64,000 bases of DNA. It comes from JBPOFY01 sp051252415. GTDB lineage: Bacteria; Verrucomicrobiota; Verrucomicrobiia; Opitutales; Coraliomargaritaceae. The DNA lies in contig JBPOGA010000004.1 of the NCBI GenBank assembly GCA_051252415.1, forward strand, positions 62,001 to 126,000, given 5' to 3'. Below, one piece after another: positions 48,132 through 58,083 of the stretch (positions are counted from its first letter, which is position 1; each line of letters opens with the position of its first letter). A program made the position numbers and the translations under genes. The notes beneath the pieces are model-generated. The model ran no database searches. It was given only the letters and a program-made list of their open reading frames with translations, and was not told the origin of the DNA.

Positions 48132-51092
48132 ATGAAGAAATTGTTTAGCATATTGTTAGTTTGTTTAATTCTTGTCGTGCTCGCACTCGTCGCCGGCTAC
48201 TTTGTGGTCACAAGTGCTAGCTTTCAGAAGCGTATGCTGGAAAGTAAATTACCAGCTGGAAGCTCTGTAAAACATGTGCATGTGACATCGGGCACACTTA
48301 AATTGTCTGAGTTGATACTTGTGCTGGAGGATGGCACTCGAGTTAAAGTTTCTGAAGTGGATACGACGTTCTCACCATTAGCGGCTCTATTTGATAATAC
48401 CATTAGAATGGGAGACTTGGAAATCGATGGTTTATTGGTGCAGTTGCCTCAAGCCGCGCCAATGACTCAACCTGGGGTGTCTTCGTCGCAATCAACTAGT
48501 TCAACTTCGTCGACTGTATCCTCGTCCTCAACGTCTGCGCCGGCTACGACGAACCCGTGGGATGCAATTAATCAAATCGAAAATATTGAATGGTTGCTTG
48601 ATATTGAAACGATTAAATTCAATGGAAAAATAAAGGATGCGGATGGTAACACATATGCCTTTGATGTGAAGTCTGGTGCGATCCGTCCTTCGGCCGAGAC
48701 GATTGTAGATGCGTCACTTAACTTAGTATCCAGTGAGCCAATACAATCTGGGATTAAAGAATTAGATGCGAAGGCTCAGTTGCGTTTTAAGCAGAAGGCA
48801 ACGGGTGGTTTTGAGCAGTTATCCTATGAGTCGCAAACGACTGCGAAGGATGCGGCAGGTCGTGAGATTCTAGCAGTCTCAAATGCCTTGCAGTTAACTT
48901 TTAATGGCTTCGAAGAAACGGCTGAAGTCTCGTTGAAGTTTAGCGCAGATGTGCAACGTCCGGAATTATTGATGTCTGAATTGGCAACAATGGGCACACT
49001 CAAGGCGAGTGGAAACCTTAAGGCCAAGGTCGAGGGTGCGGTCACTACCTTAACTAGTGCAGATCTTAACTTGTCTGCCAATGGATTGCAGGTGGTTGAG
49101 CTAGATTTAAAGAAACCCTTGAATCTTGGCGGTAAGCAAAATTTGAGTGGTGAATTGTTACAGTTAAAGATCTCAGAATTGCCTTTAACTTGGCTGGGTC
49201 CTTGGATGCCTGAGGGGATGTCTATTGAGGGTGCTCCACTAAATGCTCAGTTCGTAGTGAATGGTCAGACGGATGGCACGATGGAGGTGAGCGCGCTCGC
49301 TCCAATACAAGTTGGGCCGATCTCGGTGATTAATGCAGGGCAAGCGCTCTTACAAGAGGCCACCATTGAGGTAGACCCTGTTATTCGAATCAATCCTGAT
49401 CAAAGTATTGATTATGATTTGAAATCATTCCGCTTAATAGACCGCTATGGTGAAGTGTTGAGTGGTCAGCTCAAGGGGCAGTCTGATTTACAAAGCATGG
49501 GAGGGGCGAATCCTTTAGCTGGTCAAATCGCTGATTTGAAACTTTCGATCGATCTACAGCCATTTTTTCAACAGCCATTGCTGAATGGAAAAGCCTCGGT
49601 CATCGGAGGTAAGATGGATGTCTCATTGAAAGTTGATGGTGGCCATGAAACTCCAGTTCAAATGCAAGGTGCCATTCGTGGTTTACGCGCCAGTTCAATG
49701 CATAACGCGGCGCGGGATTTTCGCTTTGCGACCCAATTGCAGAATCTAGGTGTAGGTGAATGGGGCTTTAAACTTAATCTTGATGCGGGCCCCGAGAGTC
49801 GTCCTAGCACGGATATGCATGCGGCTGGTCGAATTCACACTGAAGGCACACCTTTGAAATTTAAAGTCGAATTGAAGGGTGAGCAACTCACTCAATCGGA
49901 CATCGATTTATTGATGGCGGCCTTCACACCTCGCGAGTCGAAGCCAACAGTGGTTGTGAATCCATACACAGGGGTTCCAATTAACAGTTCGGGAACCAAA
50001 CCCGTTGTTACCGAAAAGCCACTCAGCAAATCAAATGATGCTGTGATGCCACCACCATGGTCAGACTTACAAGGTGAAGCCTCAGTGCAATATGGGCGCG
50101 TGGTTTTGAATTCTGGTCAAACTATTGAGGATGTTTATGCGCAAGCATTGATTACTGAACCGCAATTAACAGTAAGTGGACTGCGTGCTCAAATGGGAGG
50201 CGGTAGTCTAGCTGGTGAGGCGCAGGTCGATTTTGATCGTAAAAAATTGGACCCATATGCGTTGCTCGTTAATTTTGACTTTAGCAAAATTGATCCGTCG
50301 ATCTTCTCCGATAAACGTTCGGGTAGTTTCCCTGTGAAAGGATTGTTTGATGGTAAATTTCAATTAACGGGGAAGGGGGCGAGCCTTGAAGATGCAGCCG
50401 ATAAATCGGTCGGAGATTTAATGATTACCGGAACCAATGGTGTATTGACTGCATTTGAGTTGGATGATCGCGGCCAGCGTGGCCTAGGTATTGTGGGAAT
50501 TCTCGGGCAGCAATTTGGCCAGCCTGGTATAGCGGCATTGGCGGAAACTGTTCCATATTTCAAAGACATTCGATTTAATGATTTTGTTCTCGAGTTGAAG
50601 CGCACGGCAGATCGACGCGTGCTTATTCCACAATTGAAACTTACGGGTGAGAGTCTGCTTATTAACGGCTCTGGTTCGATTGCTGCAGGTAGTTTTAAAG
50701 ACGTTTTGAAACAACCCTTAGATTTGGTCCTCGAACTCGGTGCAAAGGGGCGCCTTACGGGTTATTTAGAAACCCTTCAATTGTTAAAGCCGACGACGGC
50801 AGAGGATGGTTTTCGCCGATGGAGCAATTCAGTGCACATTACGGGCTCTTTAGATAAGCCAAATACAAGTGCGATTATGGATTTGTTAAGTAAGGCTGCG
50901 TCTGCGGTGTTCGATAAGCCGAAGAAGAATTCGTCGCAGCCTGCTCCAGATGCGGCTCAAGTTGAAGGTCAGCAAGCTGAAACCTTACAGCCTGACGCAC
51001 AAGCTGAACCGAAAAAGAAAACGAAAGAGGAAAAACGTCGTGATGATATCGAAATGGGACTTGATTTGCTCAATTCGGTTTTTGGACAGTAA
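48132..51092 (+). CDS. AsmA-family envelope protein
   Basis: The start at ATG 48132 (MKKLFSILLVCLILVVLALVAGYFVV) gives about 986 residues with one N-terminal membrane helix; the frame upstream adds 20 unlikely residues. A very long periplasmic part of repeated beta strands follows, with a low-complexity Ser/Thr linker at about 120-145. The C-terminal AsmA-type core is visible at about 740-890 (FDGKFQLTGKGASLEDAADKSVGDLMITGTNG, LPLIPQLKLTGESLLINGSGSI-like stretch). The tail is Lys/Glu/Gln-rich. AsmA-like proteins are thought to move lipids between membranes. Neighbours do not add information. Confidence 0.85.
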   Translation: MKKLFSILLVCLILVVLALVAGYFVVTSASFQKRMLESKLPAGSSVKHVHVTSGTLKLSELILVLEDGTRVKVSEVDTTFSPLAALFDNTIRMGDLEIDGLLVQLPQAAPMTQPGVSSSQSTSSTSSTVSSSSTSAPATTNPWDAINQIENIEWLLDIETIKFNGKIKDADGNTYAFDVKSGAIRPSAETIVDASLNLVSSEPIQSGIKELDAKAQLRFKQKATGGFEQLSYESQTTAKDAAGREILAVSNALQLTFNGFEETAEVSLKFSADVQRPELLMSELATMGTLKASGNLKAKVEGAVTTLTSADLNLSANGLQVVELDLKKPLNLGGKQNLSGELLQLKISELPLTWLGPWMPEGMSIEGAPLNAQFVVNGQTDGTMEVSALAPIQVGPISVINAGQALLQEATIEVDPVIRINPDQSIDYDLKSFRLIDRYGEVLSGQLKGQSDLQSMGGANPLAGQIADLKLSIDLQPFFQQPLLNGKASVIGGKMDVSLKVDGGHETPVQMQGAIRGLRASSMHNAARDFRFATQLQNLGVGEWGFKLNLDAGPESRPSTDMHAAGRIHTEGTPLKFKVELKGEQLTQSDIDLLMAAFTPRESKPTVVVNPYTGVPINSSGTKPVVTEKPLSKSNDAVMPPPWSDLQGEASVQYGRVVLNSGQTIEDVYAQALITEPQLTVSGLRAQMGGGSLAGEAQVDFDRKKLDPYALLVNFDFSKIDPSIFSDKRSGSFPVKGLFDGKFQLTGKGASLEDAADKSVGDLMITGTNGVLTAFELDDRGQRGLGIVGILGQQFGQPGIAALAETVPYFKDIRFNDFVLELKRTADRRVLIPQLKLTGESLLINGSGSIAAGSFKDVLKQPLDLVLELGAKGRLTGYLETLQLLKPTTAEDGFRRWSNSVHITGSLDKPNTSAIMDLLSKAASAVFDKPKKNSSQPAPDAAQVEGQQAETLQPDAQAEPKKKTKEEKRRDDIEMGLDLLNSVFGQ

Positions 51093-51221
51093 GTGCTACA
51101 CATCCGTCGTGTAATTACCGGTTTATTTTAAGACTGATATGACTGTATCTGATAATTTTTAATCAAGAGTAAACAGTATTGCGCTCTGCCAAAACATGCT
51201 TGGAGTATCCTCCATACTATT

Positions 51222-53666
51222 ATGGCAAAATCAGTTAAACATATAGCGCATGCTTTTTGGGAATCGGAAGACCGTGGCGTCGTCATCTTATCAAATGATT
51301 GGACGAGCACGACGACGTTCCCTCCGCTCACATTGGGTCCAGTCAATACGCCGTTTCGCAAGCTGGAGCGTCTGACGCCGCAGGAATCCGGCCGCTTTTA
51401 TCGCTTCTATAAGAGTAAGCAGCATTGGGTCTTTATGATCGAGTCCAAGCGCTACCCACAATTGCTGGATAGTAAGGTGAAAGTATATCTAGGTGGTGAT
51501 TTCAACGGTTGGTCAGAAGCAATTGGTCAGCGAGCGTGGCAATTGAAGCCATCTACTCGTAAATCCGATAGTATTTACGAAGTGCGTGTGCCAGCTAAGC
51601 TATTGCCGAGCAAGGGGGATACTGCGTTTAAATTTGTCGTTGAAAGTGGCGATTGGCTCGATGTGCCAGATGGTGCGCCTAATCGAAAGCGTGAAGCTTC
51701 GGGTGCGCAGAACTTCATCTTTAATCCTGCGTGGACGGGGAAGCAAATGTTTCGCTTCCATTTGCCGCAGGGGTATGAGCCAGTCGGGAATGAGCGTGTT
51801 GTTTGGATTGATGCAGATGGCGAAGAAGTCCATGAGTTACCACATACACAGTATCTGACGACCGCTGCGACAGATTTGACGCTGGGTGCTACCGTTGATG
51901 GTGACCGCACAACGTTTCGTCTATTTGCGCCACGAGCGGAATCGGTTAAGGTCGCATTTGGTCAGAAAACAGACGGCTCCGATGCAAACTTGATTAATAT
52001 GAAGTGCGTCGATGGTGTGACATGGGAAACTACGATCGCGAAAAATTTGGATGGTTGGTATTACACTTACCGTGTCGGCGGTCGTAATACTGAAGGCACA
52101 TCACACTTTGATGAAGAATTTCCCATTTTAGATCCGTATGCCAAGGCCTGCCTCGGGCATCGTGGTCCAGCAATTGTAGTCGCTCCAGAACGACTCAAGA
52201 AAGTTAAAAATCCATATCTGCCACCCGCATGGCACGATCTGATTATTATGGAAGGTCACGTTCGCGACCTTGCTGCACATGCACCGATCGATTTGACTGC
52301 GAAAGAGCGTCAAGGCTATGCAGGACTGAGCAAATGGCTTAAGTCCGAGGGATCTTACCTCAAAGAAATGGGCGTGAATGCGATTGAGCTGCAGCCGATT
52401 CAGGAATTTGATAATCGTAAGCCAGAGGATTACCATTGGGGCTACATGACGGTGAATTATTTCTCACCAGAAAGTAGTTATGCGAGTGATCCCGAGAAAG
52501 CGTCACAGATTGAAGAGTTCCGCGACTTGGTGCAGGACTTTCACGACGAGGGCATGGCTGTGATTGTGGACGTGGTATATAATCACGTCGGCGAGCCAAA
52601 CCATCTTCTTTTCGTTGATAAATACTATTACTTTAATCTCAGTAAAGAGAACGACCTCGTAAATTGGAGTGGCTGTGGTAACGACCTTCGCTGTGAAACA
52701 CCGATGGGGCGCCACCTTATCATCGAAAGTTTGAAGCACCTTATCGAGACCTACGATATTGATGGGTTCCGTTTCGATTTAGCCGAACTCATCGGTATCG
52801 AAGTCCTACGTGAGATTGAAGTTGAACTCAAGAAGGTGAAGCCATCCGTAATTCTGATTGCAGAGCCGTGGAGTTTCCGTGGGCATATCCAAGACGAGCT
52901 TAAAGAGACGGGTTTCGCATCATGGAATGACGGCTTCCGCGAGTGCATCGCGGATTACGTTCTAGGAGAGGGTAATCAGGAGACGATTCAGTATTTCCTC
53001 TCTGGTTCACCAAGTAGCACTCGTTTTGTCGCACAGACGATTAATTACACCGAGTCGCACGATGACCATTGCTGGCTCGACCGCATCACAGAGCGGGAAG
53101 GGCACGATGCCTCGGATCCATCTATTTTGGATCGCCGTCGCACGCACCTCATGGCTGCGATTCTGTTTACATCACTCGGTGTGCCAATGTTGGCCGAAGG
53201 CCAGGACTTCCTCCGCTCAAAACGTGGTATTTCCAACACTTATCAGCTCGGCGATGTGAATGCGCTCGATTACAACCGCCGCTACGTCTTTTCCGGCACG
53301 CACGGCTACTTCCGTGATTGGATTCAGTTTCGTAGTTCCGAAGCGGGCAGTCCGTTGCGTTTTGATGGCGGACTCACTGAAGGCTATTTAGAGTTCTTCT
53401 TTGCCGAAGGCTCAAGCGCTGTGATTATGTTGGTCAACGCCGACAATTCACGACCAGGCGGTCAACTTGTTTTCGGCATGAATCCGCATCTAGAATATGC
53501 TGATATCGATTGCTCAGCGTTTGTTGAAAAGCGTCTGCTGCAAATTGCCGACCAAGAACGATTTGATCTCGAAGGGTTAAAGTCAGCACTCATTCCTATT
53601 ACTGAAAAGGGCATTCATTTACCACCACTCTCATGCGGTCTTTGGCAGGTGAAAGGCTCCGAGTAG
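51222..53666 (+). CDS. Glycoside hydrolase family 13 enzyme (pullulanase/amylase-like)
   Basis: 814 residues without signal peptide. N-terminal glucan-binding domain (VKVYLGGDFNGWSEAIG, about 85-170), then a CBM48-like domain (TTFRLFAPRAESVKVAFG, about 225-310). The GH13 barrel has the four conserved regions: VDVVYNHVGE, GFRFDLAELIG (nucleophile Asp), LIAEPWS (acid Glu) and INYTESHDDH (Asp). The DYHWGYMTVNYF segment recalls the YNWGYDP motif of pullulanases. The enzyme probably acts on glycogen-like alpha-glucans in the cytosol; precise specificity is uncertain. Confidence 0.9.
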   Translation: MAKSVKHIAHAFWESEDRGVVILSNDWTSTTTFPPLTLGPVNTPFRKLERLTPQESGRFYRFYKSKQHWVFMIESKRYPQLLDSKVKVYLGGDFNGWSEAIGQRAWQLKPSTRKSDSIYEVRVPAKLLPSKGDTAFKFVVESGDWLDVPDGAPNRKREASGAQNFIFNPAWTGKQMFRFHLPQGYEPVGNERVVWIDADGEEVHELPHTQYLTTAATDLTLGATVDGDRTTFRLFAPRAESVKVAFGQKTDGSDANLINMKCVDGVTWETTIAKNLDGWYYTYRVGGRNTEGTSHFDEEFPILDPYAKACLGHRGPAIVVAPERLKKVKNPYLPPAWHDLIIMEGHVRDLAAHAPIDLTAKERQGYAGLSKWLKSEGSYLKEMGVNAIELQPIQEFDNRKPEDYHWGYMTVNYFSPESSYASDPEKASQIEEFRDLVQDFHDEGMAVIVDVVYNHVGEPNHLLFVDKYYYFNLSKENDLVNWSGCGNDLRCETPMGRHLIIESLKHLIETYDIDGFRFDLAELIGIEVLREIEVELKKVKPSVILIAEPWSFRGHIQDELKETGFASWNDGFRECIADYVLGEGNQETIQYFLSGSPSSTRFVAQTINYTESHDDHCWLDRITEREGHDASDPSILDRRRTHLMAAILFTSLGVPMLAEGQDFLRSKRGISNTYQLGDVNALDYNRRYVFSGTHGYFRDWIQFRSSEAGSPLRFDGGLTEGYLEFFFAEGSSAVIMLVNADNSRPGGQLVFGMNPHLEYADIDCSAFVEKRLLQIADQERFDLEGLKSALIPITEKGIHLPPLSCGLWQVKGSE

Positions 53667-53813
53667 GGCGGGGAATTGCCGTGTTAATTCCATTCATTCT
53701 TGGCAGAATATCTTGTCCGGAAAAAAGATTAAAAATCTTGAATCGATGGCTTGACAGACGGCATTTCAAAAGCACTCTCTGCGACTTCTTTATCGCATCT
53801 GCGGTAACCACCT

Positions 53814-53886
<73 letters not shown>

Positions 53887-53903
53887 GGACAGTTTATTAC
53901 CAG

Positions 53904-53979
<76 letters not shown>

Positions 53980-53983
53980 TTTG

Positions 53984-54015
53984 AAGCCCTTATTCTTAAC
54001 AGAATAAGGGCTTTT
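53984..54015 (+). terminator. Intrinsic terminator of the tRNA-Lys/tRNA-Thr unit
   Basis: A 13-base perfect stem AAGCCCTTATTCT, loop TAAC, AGAATAAGGGCTT, followed by T residues. Confidence 0.9.
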
Positions 54016-54072
54016 CTGTGGGCAGAATTTGAAGGGCCTCCGCTTGGAAATACAGAATTCATTTATTTCGGG

Positions 54073-54163
54073 ATGTAGCCGCGTCGCTCTGCCGACGCGA
54101 TAATAACGATCGGTTAAATTCACGCGAAACACTCAAAACGGCGACTGTGCGCCGTTGCTACAT
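54073..54163. repeat. Palindromic REP/MITE-like element
   Basis: Terminal inverted repeat ATGTAGC (54073-54079) and GCTACAT (54157-54163). Inside are two hairpins, GCGTCG with CGACGC and ACGGCG with CGCCGT. The TGTAGC end is shared with the element at 55971-56068. Confidence 0.7.
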
Positions 54164-54197
54164 TTATTGAGACAGCGAGCCCTACGTTTCTTCAATA

Positions 54198-54227
54198 AAA
54201 AAGCCGAACGTCTCCGTTCGGCTTTTT
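54198..54227 (-). terminator. Intrinsic terminator of the sigma/anti-sigma operon
   Basis: A 13-base stem AAAAAGCCGAACG, loop TCTC, CGTTCGGCTTTTT. It lies directly 3' of the minus-strand gene ending at 54250. Confidence 0.9.
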
Positions 54228-54249
54228 GAAACTATTCAACAACACTTAA

Positions 54250-54816
54250 TTACTCGGCGGCTTCGGCCGGTGGGGGCCCGTCTGGTTGGTTGTGTTGTGG
54301 TCCTTTTTCACGTTTGTCACGTGGTCGGCTGTCTTCACGTTTGTCGCGAGATGGATCTTTTTGGCCTTTTTTTCCGCGTATGGGTAGGAAGCCTTCTTTT
54401 TCGAAGACAGCACTGCGTTCCTCATGAGACATGTTAGTTAATTTTTCGCGCCAAGCATCACGTTCTTCTGATGTCAGCTTTGACCAGCGTTCGTGCATCG
54501 CTTTACGCTGCTCTGGTGGAATGGATTTATACTTCTCACGCATGGCCTCGACGCGCTCGGGATCCATGTTACGCATTTTTCCGATGCGTTGCTTAATTTG
54601 CGCTTTCTCCTCGGGAGACATCTTTTCGATGCGCTGGATGGTTGCGCGGAGATTGGCGAGGCCTTGATCATCCATATCCAGCAAGTCCTGTAATAAACGA
54701 GCCTCTTGACCATCTTTATGCGGTGGCCGTTCGTCACCTTCTTTAGCTTGGACTGCCGATAGGCTTAAGCTTAAACTACAAAGGAGAAGGAGTATGTATT
54801 TGATACGAGTCTTCAT
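54250..54816 (-). CDS. Secreted, highly charged DUF3106-like protein
   Basis: 188 residues with a signal peptide (YILLLLCSLSLSLSAVQA). The mature part is a helical, highly charged array with repeated phrases MSPEEKAQIKQRIGKM, IPPEQRKAMHERWSKL, LTSEERDAWREKL and MSHEERSAVFEK; this pattern of P/S-EER/EQR-...-W/M-...-L is that of DUF3106 and other envelope-stress proteins. The tail is basic and Pro-rich. It overlaps the anti-sigma gene by 4 bases (ATGA) and is the last gene of the sigma operon, so it is probably part of an envelope stress response. Confidence 0.75.
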   Translation of the reverse strand: MKTRIKYILLLLCSLSLSLSAVQAKEGDERPPHKDGQEARLLQDLLDMDDQGLANLRATIQRIEKMSPEEKAQIKQRIGKMRNMDPERVEAMREKYKSIPPEQRKAMHERWSKLTSEERDAWREKLTNMSHEERSAVFEKEGFLPIRGKKGQKDPSRDKREDSRPRDKREKGPQHNQPDGPPPAEAAE

Positions 54817-55214
54817 GATTCGATTTCGTAGGTAAGTGCATCCAGTGTGGAGAGTAGGTCCGCACTATTAAAGTTGTCACTGTTCAGTGTGGAGATCATG
54901 TCGAGGCCTTCTTCAAGTAGGAAGATCTCCTGAGCTTCAGCTGCAGTTAAATTAGCTGCTGGTGTTGATGGTATCGAGGTCTGGTTCCATTGTGATAATG
55001 TCAGCGCAAAAGCGACGGCTGCAGCGATGGGCAGCGCAAACTTCAGTATCGGTGCAAATGTGCGCTTCGGTGTCGCTTCGGATTGCGTGAGCGCTTCTGC
55101 TTTGGCTGCGTCAAGGACGCGCTGTGCGAAGTCAGCACTTGGCTTAATCGGGCGGCTGGCGAACAGGGCGTCGATCTTTTGATCTAGTGGGTCGCGTGGG
55201 TCGGTGGTCTTCAT
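54813..55214 (-). CDS. Anti-sigma-like single-span membrane protein
   Basis: The start at ATG 55214 (MKTTDPRDPLDQKIDALFASRP) gives about 133 residues; the frame continues upstream only because it overlaps the sigma gene. A cytosolic N-terminal helix region (ADFAQRVLDAAKAEAL), one transmembrane helix (ILKFALPIAAAVAFALTLSQW) and a short periplasmic part follow. The size, membrane layout and position after an ECF sigma gene argue for an anti-sigma factor, though no zinc (HxxxCxxC) motif is visible. Confidence 0.7.
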   Translation of the reverse strand: MKTTDPRDPLDQKIDALFASRPIKPSADFAQRVLDAAKAEALTQSEATPKRTFAPILKFALPIAAAVAFALTLSQWNQTSIPSTPAANLTAAEAQEIFLLEEGLDMISTLNSDNFNSADLLSTLDALTYEIES

Positions 55215-55245
55215 GATGTTAAAGTGTAATCGTTCGTGAACGGAA

Positions 55246-55893
55246 TTAGTTTTGAAAGTCTTTAAGTTCTTCGCGGAGGTGGGTGCGAGCTCGGTGAATC
55301 CAGGTCTTGACTGCACTGAGGCTGGCTTCGAGGGCTTCGGCAATCTCCTCGTATGAGAGGCCTTGCTGCTGGAGCATTAGAATCGCATCACGCTGGTTAT
55401 CGGGCAGGCCAGCGAGCGCTTTATGGAAGGCTTCTTCGATTTCTGCAGTCCCGTCTTCTTGCTGAGTTTGTTGCTGCATCACGAAATCCGTTGGATCGAG
55501 TAATTCGAGTGGGCGGCGCGATTTTTTGCGGTAGCTGTCGATTAGGCGGCGGCGGGCGAGGGTGAAGATGAAAGCGCTGAAGGTGCCGCGTGGTTCATAG
55601 CGTCCAGCTGCGCGGTAAAGTTCTAGAAAAGTCTCCTGAGCGAGATCTTCCGCATCGCTGCGATTGCTGGTCGAGCGATAAAAGAAATTAATGAGGCGTG
55701 TTTGCCAACGTTCGACGATACTGGCGAAAGCTGCGCTGTCACCTTGTGCAATGGCGCGTAAGCACACACTATCAATATCCTCGATGTTTTGTTCAGGAGT
55801 GGAGGATATGGGGAGTGTTTTTTCCATCGTTGGGGAGTCGGCGGCTTGAGTGAGCCAGCCCTCAGCACGGTGTGTTTTAGTGTAAGCGCTCAT
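55246..55893 (-). CDS. ECF-type RNA polymerase sigma factor
   Basis: 215 residues. Region 2 is canonical: FASIVERWQTRLINFFYRSTSNRSDAEDLAQETFLELYRAAGRY, then FSAFIFTLARRRLIDSYRK. Region 4: LPDNQRDAILMLQQQGLSYEEIAEALEASLSAVKTWIHRARTHLRE. A true anti-sigma-like gene and a secreted charged protein gene follow in the same operon. Target promoters, possibly including its own, cannot be read from one copy. Confidence 0.92.
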   Translation of the reverse strand: MSAYTKTHRAEGWLTQAADSPTMEKTLPISSTPEQNIEDIDSVCLRAIAQGDSAAFASIVERWQTRLINFFYRSTSNRSDAEDLAQETFLELYRAAGRYEPRGTFSAFIFTLARRRLIDSYRKKSRRPLELLDPTDFVMQQQTQQEDGTAEIEEAFHKALAGLPDNQRDAILMLQQQGLSYEEIAEALEASLSAVKTWIHRARTHLREELKDFQN

Positions 55894-55970
55894 ATTGTAT
55901 ACCCATCGTATCGCTCATAGGTAAAGAAAGTTGCGCCAAATACGTATTTTTCTGCGGATTTCTGTCTACA

Positions 55971-56068
55971 TTGTAGCGCGTGCTTCTATGCGCAGCATCG
56001 AGCGCGCGGTCTCATCCTATAGACCCTGTAAAAACCCACGCGCTCCCTTCGGGAAGCACGTGCTACAA
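55971..56068. repeat. Palindromic repeat with TTGTAGC ends
   Basis: Inverted terminal repeats TTGTAGCGCGTGCTTC (55971-55986) and its mirror (56053-56068) match at 15 of 16 positions. The interior is GC-rich with a small hairpin. It is likely the same class as the element at 54073-54163. Confidence 0.7.
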
Positions 56069-56083
56069 CAGATACCATAAGCA

Positions 56084-56155
56084 GTAGTCGGGTTGGCTTC
56101 AGCCGCCTGACATGTGGCCCCATAACGGTCAGGCGGCTGAAGCCAACCTGACTAC
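56084..56155. repeat. Long inverted repeat
   Basis: Two 28-base arms (56084-56111 and 56128-56155) are complementary at 27 of 28 positions, starting GTAGTCGGGTTGGCTTC and ending GACTAC, with a 16-base loop. It can form a very stable hairpin, as REP-type doublets do. Confidence 0.8.
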
Positions 56156-56179
56156 GTAGATGGCGGCGAAGTTGGGTCT

Positions 56180-56312
56180 TTCACGTCAGTAAAAAGGTAG
56201 CGGCGGTCGTCCCGACCGCCATCCGTCAGAGTCCGTTCATGTTTCTAGAGGGCACGAGATACACTGGCTAGCCCGCTGAAATGGCGCGTAGGGACACACG
56301 CCGCTAACATCT
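56180..56312. repeat. Direct repeat unit A of a tandem REP/MITE pair
   Basis: A unit of about 133 bases beginning TTCACGTCAGTAAAAAGGTAG and ending near CATCT. It contains the hairpin GGCGGTCG with CGACCGCC and, near its ends, GGTAGCGGCG and an imperfect mirror. It repeats 149 bases further on. Confidence 0.85.
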
Positions 56313-56328
56313 TTTAGTAATTGAGTCA

Positions 56329-56461
56329 TTCACGTCAGTAAAAAGGTAGCGGCGGTCGTCCCGACCGCCATCCGTCATTGTTCGTTCATGTTTCTAGATG
56401 GCACGAGATACACTGGCTAGCCAGCTGAAATGGCGCGTAGGGACACGCGCCGCTACCATCT
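56329..56461. repeat. Direct repeat unit B of a tandem REP/MITE pair
   Basis: About 133 bases, nearly identical to 56180-56312. In this copy the terminal inverted repeat GGTAGCGGCG and CGCCGCTACC is perfect. Differences between copies are a handful of substitutions, so the duplication is recent. Confidence 0.85.
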
Positions 56462-56651
56462 CACCAATAATCGACCGTTTTGAGTCAAATAGTCGCTGTG
56501 AATAAGTGCGAATAAGTGGAACAACTATCCATTGTATCTGGCGGGGCGCTGTGCTCTATTTTCAAAACATTAGCTAACTACTGATTGTCGGTTATTTACG
56601 GAATTTTGACTATCTGGTTTTTTGCTTAATTTTCACTAAGTAACCACTCGG

Positions 56652-56667
56652 TTACTAGATATAGTGT
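56652..56667 (+). promoter_or_regulatory. NrdR box 1 upstream of nrdBA
   Basis: TTACTAGATATAGTGT; its reverse complement fits the NrdR consensus acaCwATATaTwGtgt at nine of ten core positions. It is one of two boxes whose cores are 31 bases apart, the spacing of about three helical turns expected for NrdR. NrdR would repress nrdBA when dATP is high. Confidence 0.75.
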
Positions 56668-56682
56668 TACATTTTTAAAAAA

Positions 56683-56698
56683 GACCGATATATTGTAT
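56683..56698 (+). promoter_or_regulatory. NrdR box 2 upstream of nrdBA
   Basis: The core CGATATATTG (56686-56695) matches the NrdR consensus except one position. It is 31 bases from box 1. A TTGACA at 56707-56712 lies just downstream and could be a -35 box, although I see no good -10 at the right distance. Confidence 0.72.
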
Positions 56699-56887
56699 AC
56701 GTTTTATTGACAATACGTTTTCAGCTTCCCATCTTCCCCTTTACCCTAATACCACATCTGTTCCTGAAAAGTCTACTATCTTGCTTGATTTCAACGTCTT
56801 AAAACGCGGCGTTAGCTAGCTCTATTTTGCCGTTTTAGCCGCCTGTGGCATCCACTTTTAAACACAACCAACACAACACTACATTCC

Positions 56888-57970
<1,083 letters not shown>

Positions 57971-57986
57971 ACCGCTCATCCCTTTC

Positions 57987-58016
57987 ACGGAGGTCGCCCT
58001 ACAGGGCCTCCGTTTT
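57987..58016 (+). terminator. Hairpin between nrdB and nrdA
   Basis: ACGGAGG and CCTCCGT (57987-57993 and 58007-58013) form a stem with an inner CCC/GGG pairing, followed by four T. It could end part of the nrdB transcripts and so set an NrdB:NrdA ratio above one. Confidence 0.65.
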
Positions 58017-58083
58017 CCCGTTTCTACTAAGCCAACCACCTATACATGCCCCTAAACATCAACTTACTAACCGACACATTTTT

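Noticed and set aside
56180..56461. Tandem direct repeats as a CRISPR or plasmid iteron array
   Set aside because: Only two units of about 133 bases with internal palindromes; neither size nor copy number fits.
56707..56735. A full sigma-70 promoter with -35 TTGACA for nrdB
   Set aside because: The -35 is good, but the bases 17 downstream (CATCTT) are a poor -10, so I list only the NrdR boxes.
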